Shown here: one piece after another, positions 47,401-59,260 of the stretch | Layout: every line of letters begins with the position of its first letter | Numbering within the stretch: position 1 is the stretch's first letter | Assembly: GCA_024741835.1 (NCBI GenBank) | Contig: JAENRP010000071.1 | Span: forward strand, 70,504-134,503 | Length of the DNA: 64,000 bases | Origin: Diplocarpon mali | Lineage: Eukaryota > Ascomycota > Leotiomycetes > Helotiales > Drepanopezizaceae | Direction of reading: 5' to 3' | Position numbers and translations under genes: made by a program | Notes under the pieces: generated by a model | Seen by the model: only the letters and a program-made list of their open reading frames with translations | Told to the model about the DNA's origin: nothing | The model's database searches: none

Positions 47401-50154
47401 CCGTGCTGGCCACAGTAGCAGCAACTCCAAAGCCATTCGTAAACATACATCGCTCCGTTCATTTTGATGAATCGTTTAATGGTTGGAGGATTAAACGAGA
47501 TAACTCGAAGAGCTGAGACTAACTCTGTAAGCGGTCGAGTAAATATGGTGCTGATTTTATGATTCAAAGGCCGAATAGCGGCAGATCAGCTTCTTCCATA
47601 CATATTCCAGTATAGAAACCTGCTGCCCCGCTGAAAGCCTCACAGAATTATTTCCCAATAAAATGCGCAGATGCCGTCAAGCGCTGATTCTCTCCTCTTG
47701 GACTTCGTTGAGATTTCCGATGGACGATTGAGCTCGGGACGGCGCTGCCGTGCACCTGTTAGACGCAGTAGCCTAGCAGTCACAAGGCACCGTAGACGAA
47801 TTTGATGCTCGGGGAGAATTTACTGGGCACAAATTCCTTAAATGACGAAGGCAATCTATAGCTGAGGGAACTATGGCGAGGTGACTGGTAAATCGAATGA
47901 GGGTCGAGGCGAACAGGAGTATTCGGTGAACCAAGATTAGTTCTAAAAGCAGAATAGATGACACACGTCTTCGGCCTCACCATAAACTAACGCCTTTAAA
48001 GGCCAGTTCAAAGTGGAGTAACTACAAGAGCTAGCAGCAAGGCGGACTGCCGGAATATGGGAGTGAGACAATAATTTGGTCCAGTCTTCGACTTGGGCAA
48101 TTTCTTTGAAGAGAGTCGAAGCTACGAGTTCAGGCCAATTACATCGCGAAAAGGGACCAACATTTGTGCAAAGCACAACGAGATATCCTTTCAGTCGGGT
48201 GAGCAGGGACTTTAGCGACCATTCCACCGACTACCGCATTATCGAGCAAGAGGTGCAGTATATTTTGTCCTTATTGTTTTGGTGACGAATGTCAAACAAT
48301 GCGACAATTCCAAAGGCAGTAGCCGAGACAGAAAGAAAAGATCAAACAGCGGAAAACCAAGAAATCCGTAACGTGCATGTTCTCTGAAACCAAACCACGT
48401 GAGCATAGTTGCCCGAGACAACACGTCCATATGAACAACGCTTAGTGTAATGTGAGGGCTAAAAGAGGCTAAAGCGGCTCAAATATCATGGCCCCAAGGC
48501 GGAATACAAGCTCTTTCTTGTGGCGGAGCGAATAGCCGCAAGCCTAAAAGAAACTATCTGGGCCAGGAAAGAAGCTGTATTCAGACTAGAAAGGTATACG
48601 TAATGAAACAATACAAATTTTATGCAGGGACCTAATAGCAAATTGTATGTTGTACAATCACCGGTGGATACTTTGCATATTCAACTGCCAATGAGAGGAT
48701 GAAGTTGTGAGGGTGTCGCAAACCGAACGTTCAAGAGGTGCACCGGGTGTGTTCACCAATAGTATCAAGATGACGCTAAAAGGGCGAAAGGCACGAACAA
48801 TAGCCTTTATATGAAGAAAGATAAAGAACAGATGATCTGCTACAGCAAGGATAGTGGTATATGCCGACCCAGGGGGGCAGAACCAGCTCTTGGGAGCTTT
48901 TGGAAAGCGGAAAAGCGCAGGGCTAACACTAGGGCGATAAAGATGTACTCTACTGTGTTAAGCGGTATAAATTTCTTCAAAAGAAACAACTTGAATTTGG
49001 TAGGCCGCCGAGGTAATCAGCAGTGCTCGGAGATTGAAGGCTGCTCTTTTGTCATAGGAAGGCAATAAGATTTGAACAAGCACAGGCTACTTCTTACAGG
49101 CCATGGCTTAGGTCGAGCTTGCGAGGATTGCTAGAAAATATCCAAGTGGACCTGTTCACTTGAGCCGGATGCGTAAATTCAGCTGGTGCATATGCATTCT
49201 GACTTCGCTATAGAGACCTGGTCATTCGTTCAATTGGCTCTGACCGGTGAGCTTTCCAAGCCGCTTACTGCGCCCGTCATGCCTCCTACTTCCAACGACG
49301 GTCCCGGCGAGACAAACAGGACCCCAAGCATATTGAGCGGCATTTTTGAGGAACCAGAATCAGAAGAAAGACTGGCTGCATCAACTACATTTTGACATCC
49401 AGTACTATCGGCCCAGGAAAGTAAGCCATTGGAAGTAACCTTGTATTGTGAGGCTGAAATTCCTTGCAACATCTATAGGATATAGGACCCAAAACTTGAG
49501 TTACTCTGACAAGCTCCACACTTGCGTTTGCGGATGCCGTTGGTTGAATAGTAGATATATGCCTCTACTCCAATTTTGTGGCCAACAAATATAGTTTGTC
49601 TGTTGTCAGCGCGTCTGTTGCAAACTCTATTTCATTCAAGCCAATTAAAAGAATGTGAGACTGATTGAAGCTTTGAAGATCTGGGTGTAGCGCAAGATTG
49701 CCGTGGGCTTCACTGATTCATAAGGTGTTGGACTGTATCCAGAATGCGCAGGAATTAGATTTCGTAAGCCTGATACGCGGCGCAGGTGAACAAGCCCCCT
49801 TGAACAAAGCGTAGCAGCAATCAAATTAGCAGTGACAATGTTGCAATTCAATAAATGTTTACTAAGGATTTAATTTGCAATTCGAGACAAGGCATGGATG
49901 AGATTATGTAATAATGCACTAATTCTAGAATGGAATGGCTCGTAATGGAACCCTCTTAGTTAGCCTTGTAGCTAGCCTCATCCTGCTTTGAATGTCAACA
50001 ATCCAACCATTATGATCCGCCGGCATCCTTTACAACCATGGCCATTGCTTGTCTCAGTAGTATCACTACTATCGATATCTGACCCCAGCTTGCCTTGTGG
50101 TCAGCGAGAGCTTGATCTGATGGATCGACCTTGTTTCTTACAGTGCGATGTATT
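44449..50154. other. 5.7 kb gene-poor region
   Basis: No gene, tRNA or transposase recognised. Open frames are short and random-looking. It contains the hairpin at 45862-45886. Composition is slightly AT-rich throughout and may reflect old, strongly mutated repeats. Confidence 0.5.
45862..45886. repeat. Perfect 10-bp hairpin
   Basis: AGCGCGAAAG, a 5-base loop GTACT, then the exact complement CTTTCGCGCT. It stands alone in the gene-poor region with no terminator-type T run after it. Confidence 0.8.
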
Positions 50155-52091
50155 ATGTGCAAGATGAATAACCCAGCCCAGGCTGAGCGTTACAATGCTG
50201 CAGTAAACAAATGGGTAGCTCGGGGGATACCTTTGGTTCTCGCTGGGATTGTTGGATATGCAACCTATGTTACTGTTGTTATCCTATGTGGTTTGTTCAC
50301 TTATACTCCTGTCAATCAACGCTAACTTCCTTGAAAGTGAACTATCTGCTCCGGAAACACCATGACAAAACTGCTGCAATTCCTATACTTGTCGCCTATT
50401 TCATCTTGTTCCTCCTTGTTGCTATCACTTTTTTTCGCCTCCTCTATATCACGACATTCGACCCTCCTGTAGTACCACTTGGGCCCAGGGCTATCAGTGA
50501 TCGAAATGCAAGACACCAGAGGAAAGAGAGACCTGCCCAGGATGGAATTAGCGGAGGCCCATATGACGGAAGAAATAACTTCGGGGCTCAAGATGATCCG
50601 GACTGTCCAGGTCTAGAACTTTTCTACACAAAGGACGTCTTCGTCTGCGAGCTGGATGGAAAGCCCAAATGGTGCAGTTCCTGCCAGAATGTAAGCTCAA
50701 GCCGAATTTGTCAACTGATCTACAGTCTGATGTGGGCATTAACAGTGGAAACCCGATCGCGCCCATCATGACAGCTCATCAGGCCGATGTATCAGGAAAA
50801 TGGATCATTTCTGCCCATGGGTTGGAGGTCCAGTTGGCGAAAGCAATATGAAGTTCTTCATCCAGTTCAACTTCTACGTAGCATTTTATTGTTTACACTT
50901 AATCGTGGTGATGGCAATCTACATTCACCAGGAGATGTCGACAGAGGTATTACTCTAATAAACTACGCCCTTTGCAGGCCCTTGAGCGATTCCACTGGCT
51001 AACTATTTCCTTCAGAGCAAAGGAGTCAATGCACAGCTAGCAGTCATCCTGGGCCTGTACGTCAATCTTTTGATTTGAAAAAAAAAAAAAAAAAAAAATT
51101 GCTAAAGCGTGCGCGTAGGGCAGGATTCTTCTTTTGTTTCACAGCCGGAATGGCTTGTTCTTCCGCGAGACTTGCCATGAAGAATCAGACTCTTGTTGAA
51201 AGCCTGCAAATCAAGCGTGGAAGAATCGCCATAGCTGTCAATCAGCCCTCGCTTGAGGAGCTAAAACTAATTGATCCAGAGAAGGCACGATGCCCACCAT
51301 ACATAAGTATAAAGTATCCTTTGAATTTTGGGCACCCGCCACCTGCAGGCTTTCATCAGAGGGACCCGGATATTGCTCAGATGAAGACGAACTCACACAG
51401 ATGGCGTGATGGTCTAATGGCGCCAACTCAACTGCTTCCGCAAGACTTGGATATCCCGCCTGCAGGGCCCTCAAGTCAGCATTCTGCTGAGCCATCAAGC
51501 GCTGCATTGAACCTAATTGAGCCTTCTGATACTCAGATACAATCGCATGATCAAACATGCATCCCCAATACAAGTGCAGCTTCAATCGAACCCGAGTTGC
51601 ACCAAGATCTAACAGCTGCGGTTACAACGGTACTCGGGGGGGAGTCAGATAGAGACTTGCGAGCTTCGCGCACGTTTGCAATATTGAGCATGCCTGAAGG
51701 TAGCAACCCGTGGGACCTGGGTAGCCGCCTGCTAAATTTCAAGACTGTCATGGGCACCGAAATTTTCGACTGGTTTTTCCCACTTAAAAGAAGCCCATGT
51801 TGCAATCACGAAGGCACGGAGAGCGACTTTGCTCTTGGACCTGATGTGGAACGCTGCAAGAAGAGGGCAGGGCTCCTCGAGCAGACCGCACAAGAACGCG
51901 AGGAAGACAGGCGGGAGAGGGAGGAGAGAGTGGCAACGGAAGATAGACAGGCAAGGCTCAGAAGTGGAGCCGAAGCAAGCAGCGGCGACGATCCATCAAC
52001 AAACATAGAGATGGCCAAACTCGAAGGCGACAGAGCCAAAGGGAGTTCTGGAGCCAACAGTTCCGCCAATATTCAGCCGGAGGGAACATAG
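50155..52091 (+). CDS. PFA5: Palmitoyltransferase Pfa5 (DHHC family), zinc site altered
   Basis: S-acylates proteins at the endomembrane or plasma membrane. Model join(50155..50290, 50338..50690, 50746..50946, 51016..51056, 51119..52091), 567 residues. Membrane segments are [60 protein letters not shown] and [16 protein letters not shown]. The Cys-rich domain reads [29 protein letters not shown]; the active motif DHFC is the fungal Pfa5 form (Cys186). The HHC cysteine is Asp172 here. The cytosolic tail holds [20 protein letters not shown] and [15 protein letters not shown], typical for Pfa5. The fourth intron (62 bases) contains 21 A in a row. The start could also be the ATG at 50164. Confidence 0.88.
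51078..51098 (+). repeat. Intronic (A)21 homopolymer
   Basis: Run of 21 A between the donor GTACGTC and acceptor CGCGTAG of PFA5 intron 4. Reading straight through would place a stop codon and a poly-lysine tract in the protein; splicing restores [10 protein letters not shown]. Confidence 0.85.
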
Positions 52092-52654
52092 GATACCTTT
52101 CCACTACCCGGAACACACATCTCGCACGGAGCATACTCCCACGTTTATTAGTATGCATAGGAGCCGGCGTTGAGGGGTATACGGCGCGGTTGCATGATGA
52201 TTCCTTTTAACGCTATGTCATAATGCTTGTCGACCGAGTGTCGGGTCACGATTGAGTGGCTTACTGAGGTCAAAGGGAGATTCCAAACGACCGTCGGTGC
52301 CGTTCACCAATTGTAAATTGTATAGTAATATTAGTTCTCGGGGCTGCACACTCCGTAGCTCCTCGAAACTCGACTTACCATCCCACTTTGAACATGTCTC
52401 CTGTGCTGTTTCGCATAATAAGAAAGCTTCGATTGATAGTCAATTGCTAAGGCAGCCATATATATTAGCCGAACAGGATCAAATGCAGTAATTTGAGTGC
52501 TCGTTCCGGCGTTTCGGCACCCGGCGAGTCGAATATGCTGGCGACTCTGACTTGCACGTGAAGCTTTCTACTTTGGATTACATTATAGCCATGTTGCTAC
52601 CTGAAGACGCTCAAACCAAATTGGTATTCGCCTATACGCCAACTAAACGCCAGA
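52092..52654. other. Convergent intergenic region of PFA5 and the nucleotidase
   Basis: No gene seen. The GC content steps up sharply at about 52670, where the nucleotidase coding sequence begins. Confidence 0.45.
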
Positions 52655-54773
52655 TCAGATCTCTGCAAAAGCGAAGCCCGAGACGGCGCCCACGTAGACG
52701 GAGACCGTGCCGTTGTCGTTCTTGCTCACGATGCGGCTCGCGAACGAGGCGTTGATGGGGGACTTTTTGGCGACGTAGCGGATCAGGACCTCTTCCTCCT
52801 TCTCGAGGGTGGTGAACTCGGGCTGCCGTCGGAAGATGTTGGCGCCGCCTGTTGTCATGCGACGTCCCGGTCAGCGGCGAGCAGCGAGCGGGGGCAGCGA
52901 GCGGGGGCAGCACGTACCTTGAGCCAGGAATCCCAGGGTGGCGACGCGATAGATCTTGGTCCGGACCAGCTCCTCGTGGCCGATCGTGACGCCGAGCAGC
53001 CTCCGGCCGGGCGCGGCGTCGTGGTTCATGGTGATCTGGATGCCGTGCGAGACCTGGATGCCGCTCACGACCGGCCGGTGGGTGTAGTGGTTCGCCATGG
53101 AGAAGACGCCCTCGAGCACGTTCCAGATCTCCTCGCCGGAGAGGGATACCTCGACAATCACGTTGTTGAAGGGGAAGCTCGTGGCCACCGTGCCGCGCGT
53201 GATGGGGCCCTGGTCCATGGGGACGCGCATGGTGCCCAGGGTGATCAGGGCGAAGTCGACCGGTCGGCTCGCGGTACGGCAGTAGTCGACCATGCCGTCG
53301 GCCAGGAACTGCACCAGGAGGGCCGCGCCGAGGGGGACATCCGTGACGCCGACTTCCTGCTTGTACACGTCCTCGAAGCCACTGCGCCAGCCGTTGATCT
53401 GGGCCTGGAGCTCGGGGTCCTGCGCGGTGCTGTTGGTGAGGTGGATCGGGGCTCCGTGGTAGGCCAGGATCTTCCCCGAGGGGTCGTAGGTCACGTCGAT
53501 GTATCCGAGGTACTCTCCCCATCCTAGAAGCATCGCCGGTTAGCCGTTCTGCCTTGCGCCCTTCAGGGGGGGGGCATCGATCACTGACTGTGGCTGTGGG
53601 GAAGACAGGTCAGCATGTTTTCTTCTTCCCCGTCCGGAGCCCCAAGACCTACGCAGTAACAATAAACACCTCATCTCCATCTTTGTTCAGCCGGATGGTC
53701 GGGTACGGCCCCGCCGCTCCCTCCATGTCTCCCAAGAGCGTGTGAGAATGGCCCCCCATGATCAGCTGCAAGCCAGTCGTGGACTCGGCAAGCGCCTGGT
53801 CCTGTTCGCTACATGTTCAAGTCAGCACGACTCTCCAGAGAGTAAACAAACCCCCCCTTTCCCCCCTTTCCCCCCTTTCCGCCTCGCTTAGCTCCCGAAA
53901 TCCGACAGCTCCTGTCACGGCAGGCCAACAAGGAGGGCAGGGGCACATACTACCCGATGTGCGTGATGGCCGCGATCCGCTTGATGTTCGTCGTGCTCTT
54001 GATGAGGTTGATGGTGTTCTGCACCGCTGCAATCGGGTCGGAGAAAGTCGTGCCCGGCCCTGGATCCGAGGTATTCGGCGTCGTGTCCGTCGTGACGCCG
54101 ATGACGGCCAGCTCGTACTGGGGGAAGATATGGAAGGGTTTGATCGTGGCGTTGAGGACAGAGTGGTTGGAGTGGATGTTGGCGGAGACGATGGGGAAGG
54201 TCAGGTTGGAGAGGAAGGCGGCCAGAGCCTCCGGTCCGCCGTCGAACTCGTGGTTGCCGATGGTCATGGCGTCGAAGCCCATCTGATTGAGGGTCGCTGC
54301 GATCTTCTCGCCGCCGTAGTGCGTGTAGAATGGCGTCCCCTTTGCACGGATCAGAGGGGGCTGCATCGGATGGAGGTGGGCGTCAAACCTGGAATTCATC
54401 CCCGACGTTCAGGAAGAGGCTATCTTCATGGTCCGGCCTCGTCTCCTTCATGACCGTCTTGACGCGGGCATAACCGCCGTAGCAGCCGACCGTCTTGTCC
54501 GTACAATTGGTATCCGACGCGGTGAACTCATCTAGATGCGCGTGCACGTCATTGATGTGGTAGAAGGCTACCCGGGAGACGCATCAGCCCATGCGCCTGG
54601 CCTCGTCCAGAGAGAGGTGCGAGCAGCTTACAGATGTTGTAGTTCCCTTCCGAGTCGATGAACCGCTTTCCCAGACTCCTCCGACTGTGCAAAACATCCT
54701 CCACGACCGCGCGAGCAGCCGCGGCGACGAACAACAGAACCGACACCCAGCACGATCCCTTCGCGAGCGCCAT
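52655..54773 (-). CDS. Secreted 5'-nucleotidase
   Basis: Metal-dependent hydrolysis of nucleoside 5'-phosphates outside the cell. Model complement(join(52655..52848, 52918..53523, 53589..53593, 53653..53808, 53954..54339, 54389..54567, 54632..54773)), 555 residues. Residues 1-23 are a signal peptide (MALAKGSCWVSVLLFVAAAA). The metallophosphoesterase motifs are FYHINDVHAHLDEF (Asp54, His56), NVGDEFQ, GNHEFDGG, AAITHIG and MGGHSHTLLG. The 5'-nucleotidase C-domain has DFALITLGTMRVPMDQGPI, SFPFNNVIVEVSLSGEEIWN and GGANIFRR. One exon is only 5 bases; with it the frame reads VTAHRWGEYLGYID, as the family does. GC content is high, unlike PFA5 beside it. Confidence 0.88.
53589..53593 (-). other. Probable 5-nt microexon of the 5'-nucleotidase
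   Basis: Minus-strand CCACA between a CCCCACAG acceptor and a GTCAGTG donor. It changes phase 2 to phase 1 and supplies Ala-His and the first base of Arg, linking IVTA to RWGEYLGY. Directly joining the neighbouring exons would break the frame. Confidence 0.7.
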
Positions 54774-56179
54774 GAGTGCTCAAATGTGCCGATTTCCTCT
54801 GGGAGCTCGATGTTCAAGCGAGCGACACTGACCAAGATGCCCGGCGAGAGGGCGGAACAGCGCAATCAGGACATATAGCACTTCTCCTCTCCCTGAGCGT
54901 GGGCCCGTTGGGTTTCGACTCGGGCATCCCGAATAGCCTGGCTCTTGGTGCGAATACTATGTTTAGTCTCGGGTTATAAGGAGCAGCAAGACATCGGCAG
55001 TCTCCCTGTTCCTTTTGCCTTGCCCTCAGGACCAGGCAATAGGCTGTCTATCGCTTCAGACCGATCGCCTGCTTCCCCTGCCTCTTCCTCTCTCGAACAT
55101 CCCGCTCGGCCTACGCGCCTCTCGAATCCATCCCAAGGACTTCTATGCTTCGTTGCACTCGAGCAAGCCTACCTTGGGACGAGGAAAACGCAAGCATCTT
55201 CTATTTCCAGTCGCTAGAAGCACGGAAGACGTAGGACGCAGCGATGTATTGTGGTGCAGCGGGCGCGTGCGTGTATTTCCGTATAACAATGCCAGGAGCA
55301 CGGCCTAGTCGGCGAGCAGGATACGCCTCGCAGCATCGAGGCCTCTGGAATCTTTCGCCGCGACAAGATGGGCTCGGGAGAGGGAACCATCCTCTGCCCG
55401 TGTGGAGAGGGTTTCTTTCGGAATCTCCAATTCCTCTTCATCTTTTTTATTTCTATTCTCAATCCACGGTCCCGTATTCTCCGATCTTCTTTTGGGCACA
55501 GTCGCGGCGCGGCGCTCCGCTGCGGCTCCTGCTCCACCCACCAAGCTCCATGGCACACGTGGAGCCAAGAGGTCGCTGCTATTCGGCCTCGAACCTCCCG
55601 GTTGACGGCCGAGCCTGCGCGTCTCTCGGATTCTGGTGGTGAGTCTGCACCCGGTGGCATCTTGGCTGGTTATCTTGGATGGGCAAAAATGACCGCGAAG
55701 CTCTCATCAGCGCCGTCAATTCCTCCCTCGTACCAGCGCCGGGATTCGATGTGCACTGCCATTTAAATGTCTACCCGGCACCGCAGCACCAGAAGGATTT
55801 GTGATTTTCCGCCCCCGATCACGAGCTACGCGAGAGTTCCTTGACTGGGTTTCTTCGTGTCCAATTTAGAGGGTATACTGACCGATCGCGTGACCCTGAT
55901 GTGTCCGAAGCTCTTCTCCGGTGATCATTCCTCTGGCGAGACTCTCTGGCATCTCCGACCATGCATGTCACGCCGGTGTCTTGGAGCCTGGAAGGAGCTA
56001 TCGGCAGCGATATAGGCTGGGAAGAGACCAAGGAGAGCAATGCGACAACAGCAAGCTAGTCGGCACGCTTGATCTTGTTGGATGAAGGGGGAAGATCCAA
56101 AGGGAATGGCGCTGCAAGGTCCTATGTGAGAGGCTGTGGGTTGAAGCGGCGTGTGCAACGGGATTCACGCCTGGCGCGA
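54774..56179. other. Upstream region of the nucleotidase, no gene
   Basis: No conserved coding sequence seen. Includes the nucleotidase promoter. The long open frames on both strands near 55214-55766 are in CG-rich sequence with no recognisable domain. Confidence 0.45.
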
Positions 56180-56430
56180 CTCTACTGCATCGTGAATAGC
56201 GAGGCGGAAGACCTGGCTTTACCTTAGCTACAGGCAAGCTTCTATAACAATAGATAGCTATAGCTAAGCGAGAGTGTAAGCAATCACAATAGCTCTCCTC
56301 TACTGCATTGTGAATGGCGAGGCGGAAGACCTGGCTTTACCTTAGCTACAGGCAAGATTCTACAACTATAAATAGCTATAGCTAAGCGAGAGTATAAGCA
56401 ATCACAATAGCTCTCCTCTACTGCATCGTG
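56180..56430. repeat. 118-bp tandem repeat, 2.1 copies
   Basis: Copies begin CTCTACTGCAT at 56180, 56298 and (partial) 56416. Copies 1 and 2 differ at only about eight positions. Each contains GAGGCGGAAGACCTGGCTTT and an AT-rich TAGCTATAGCTAAGCGAGAG half. Confidence 0.95.
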
Positions 56431-57213
56431 TCGATTCATGTTGTGCCATGTCTGCTTCGGCTCGAGGAAGCGCCTGCTACGGTCACATAACCTTGCCGCT
56501 GTACCACCACCCGGCTTGACGCCGCAACGCCGCCCTCTTGGAAAGGGGTCGGACTACTCCCTTCTCTGATCCCAACAGAGCGTGTCAAAACCTCCTCGTT
56601 GGTGCCTACTGCGACGGGTGATAACTACCCAGGAAAGGGCCTGAAGCAGCACTTCAGAACCCGGATCCTAGGAGCCGACTGGTGAGATGTAATCGCCAGT
56701 CTCGTGTCGGAGCGTCCGGCCTGCAAGTCGCTCTCCAGTTCCTGCAGCTATCAACAGACCCGACGACGGCTCTTGATGATCCGGATCCGATTCTCAGCGT
56801 GAGGCCTTGCGTCCGGAGCAGCTTTCTTTCCATAGCAGACCAGAGACCGCTTGGGTGCCATGACTCCGGCGACGTGCAGAAAATCGAGAGCCTCAAGATG
56901 CTCTCTGGCCCCCGCACGACGCGGAAAGGTCAGAAGTCGCGGGATGGGCCCCTGGGCAAACATCTCGTACACACAGCGTGCGAAAGGCGCAGAGCATTGT
57001 TCCGCGTGCTTTGCAGCGACTGCTAGCCCCAGGACCCAGATGCGCATCTGGCAGTGCTTGTAGTGCTTGCAACATACCGTGATGGAAACCTGCTGAGAAG
57101 GATATAGGCTGCTGATAGGGACGTATTTCCTCTCCCTCGCCCTGCTCTCCTGATGTCAGTATTCTTTTTCCTTTGTATGTATTACGCTAGCTCGAAACTA
57201 TATAGCATACTTC

Positions 57214-57599
57214 GTACCAAGGGTAAATATTCCACATTTCTAGGCCGTGCACTCTAGATACTTGGCAATGGTACTTTTATTTTCTACCTTTGTATTTTGT
57301 ATACGCTCCTCTAGCTTGAATCACTGCTTGACACCTCTCTAGCATTTCCCTGATTAGCTCTCTTATAAAAAAAGCGTATAACAGCGTGATTGTTCGTCTT
57401 GAGAAGTGTGTCGTTTTAGAGTCTTTGGCGTAGGTATACTGAATTTGGATTCTATGATTAAAGCGTTGGTTTTTAGTGTGAAAAGCGGCGAATTGATATA
57501 GTTATATCATTAGTAGTACCCCTTGTTTAAAACCCCGGCTCATAAACACCTCTAGACATCACGCTCAGACTACCTTTGTGGAATATTTACCACCTGTAC
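57214..57599 (-). mobile_element. Second Tc1/mariner relic
   Basis: Ends share a 15-bp inverted repeat GGTAAATATTCCACA (57222-57236) and its complement (57577-57591), set just inside GTAC on both sides, consistent with a TA target. The minus strand keeps a transposase tail LIREMLERCQAVIQARGAY, then TKYKGRK and a stop (about 57260-57375), clearly like the Tc1 C-terminus. Upstream coding is missing or mutated beyond reading. Different ends from the element at 13447 show it is a separate family. Confidence 0.8.
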
Positions 57600-59260
57600 T
57601 AAGTACGGGAGAAACGCTCAGGTCGGATTAGGTATCAAGAGAAACTAGGATAAAAAGCCTGTAAATCTGGTATCTCGCGTACTAGCCGTGTCGAGGACCC
57701 TGATTCCTTGGATAAGAGTCGAAACCATCGGTATGCTTTAGGTAGTAGTTATTCTCGTGACATCCCCGGCGAGTGCTTTCGAGAGGTGCGTAGATAAACA
57801 GAGTCGCTTAGTTCCCTCTCCTAGGACGCGCCCTCTGGACGAGGAGCGAGTACTTGTCTGTTCGTGATCAGCGCCTTGCTACTCAGCGGCAGCTCTCAAC
57901 CACAACTCCTCTCGTCGACTCACATGCAGGTCTTGGAATACATTCTCGTCCTCACATCCTACAACCTGCCTGGATCAAAGCCGACTCCGTCACGACCAGC
58001 GCCCGGATTATCATCTAGACACCATACCAGGGGTGGTGATGCTCCCTTGCTTCGGGCGGCGGATGCAGACCTTTGATTCCGAGGCATGGGTGAGCTTTTG
58101 GTCCGTCAAAGGCCGCGGAGAGGCTGGCCTGCGTGCGCGACCCGCTGACAAGAGGGAGCAGCCTTTTCTCTGAACTCTCAGCAGCCCTCGCCAGGATGCA
58201 GATCGGCGAAAGCTCACAGAGCCCTATCCCCGCCTCCCGTCCCCGGGAGAACGAGGGGGCTCTGGACCAACTGCTCTGCACACGCCCAGGTGATCCCCTA
58301 CTCACGATCGTGCGTTGATTCGAGAGGCTGCTGCAAGGCGTGGCGTCGCAGAGTTATATCTGCTGGGAAATTCGGATCCACCCGCTGCTTTTTGCGCCAG
58401 AAGTCAGGAGAGTTGATACGAAACTAATATCGGGCGTGTTTATGCGAATAACCCCGCCAGGTCATTGTCTGGTATTGGTGAGAGGCACATTGACACATCT
58501 TATCTCGTTGCTGGCCAGACCTATGGAGGAAATGCTATCCAGATATCAAGCAGCGATCATGGCCGGAGGCTACACCGAATACCGTGTCGTCCTACAAAGC
58601 CAGCACTGCCAACTACCTATTCCGCACAGACAAGAACGGGGAGTATTCTGCCTGATCCCAAGTACCCTGAAAGCCCGAAGCAGCTTCGAGACTGGTTATA
58701 CAGTCTCCAGTCCCGGCCCAGTTCTCTGTTCGCCCAAAGCCGGAATTGCACTTCTCTACCTCGAGAGAAACCACTGCCCAGGAGCCGGACCACAGGTGTA
58801 GAGCCGCGTTTCTCCTTGCCCCCAGCACCGACGAAAGTCTGGCCCATCGCCACACACAAGTGCTAGCTCCGCGTGGCCCTGGCCCTCAAGGGGGCCACGG
58901 GATACTGGTTTCCAATCCTACACCATTCTTTTCAAGATGCCTGAAGAAATTCTCGTGGGATGTACACCAGCCTCACCGTGGGTAGCATCTCATCTTGTCT
59001 GCCACGGCGACGGCCCATCTGCGAGGGGAACGGTGCGATGGCCCACAGACACAGCGACACGACTGAACCGCTGTCCCTCTGCATACCTCCGCACCGACGA
59101 AAGCGACAACCGAACGAACCCACCGAAGCCCGACAGGTTGGGGCCGCCTGGTGAGGGCCGGAATACGAACATCTCGGATCTCATTCCCGCGCAGGAGAGT
59201 CGCGGCTGGCGAGAACACGACGAGCGCACCACCAGCCGAGCGCGTGGAGCGGCGGAGATG
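57600..59260. other. Gene-free, partly GC-rich
   Basis: No recognised gene; several overlapping open frames on both strands (58340-58866, 58613-58859) have no domain I can name and reflect the base composition. Confidence 0.45.

Noticed and set aside
52632..53522. 296-codon minus frame and a 202-codon plus frame over the nucleotidase
   Set aside because: Both overlap the true 5'-nucleotidase exon in other frames and have Arg/Pro/Gly-rich shadow composition.
56180..56430. CRISPR-like array
   Set aside because: Units are directly adjacent without distinct spacers, and the window is fungal.
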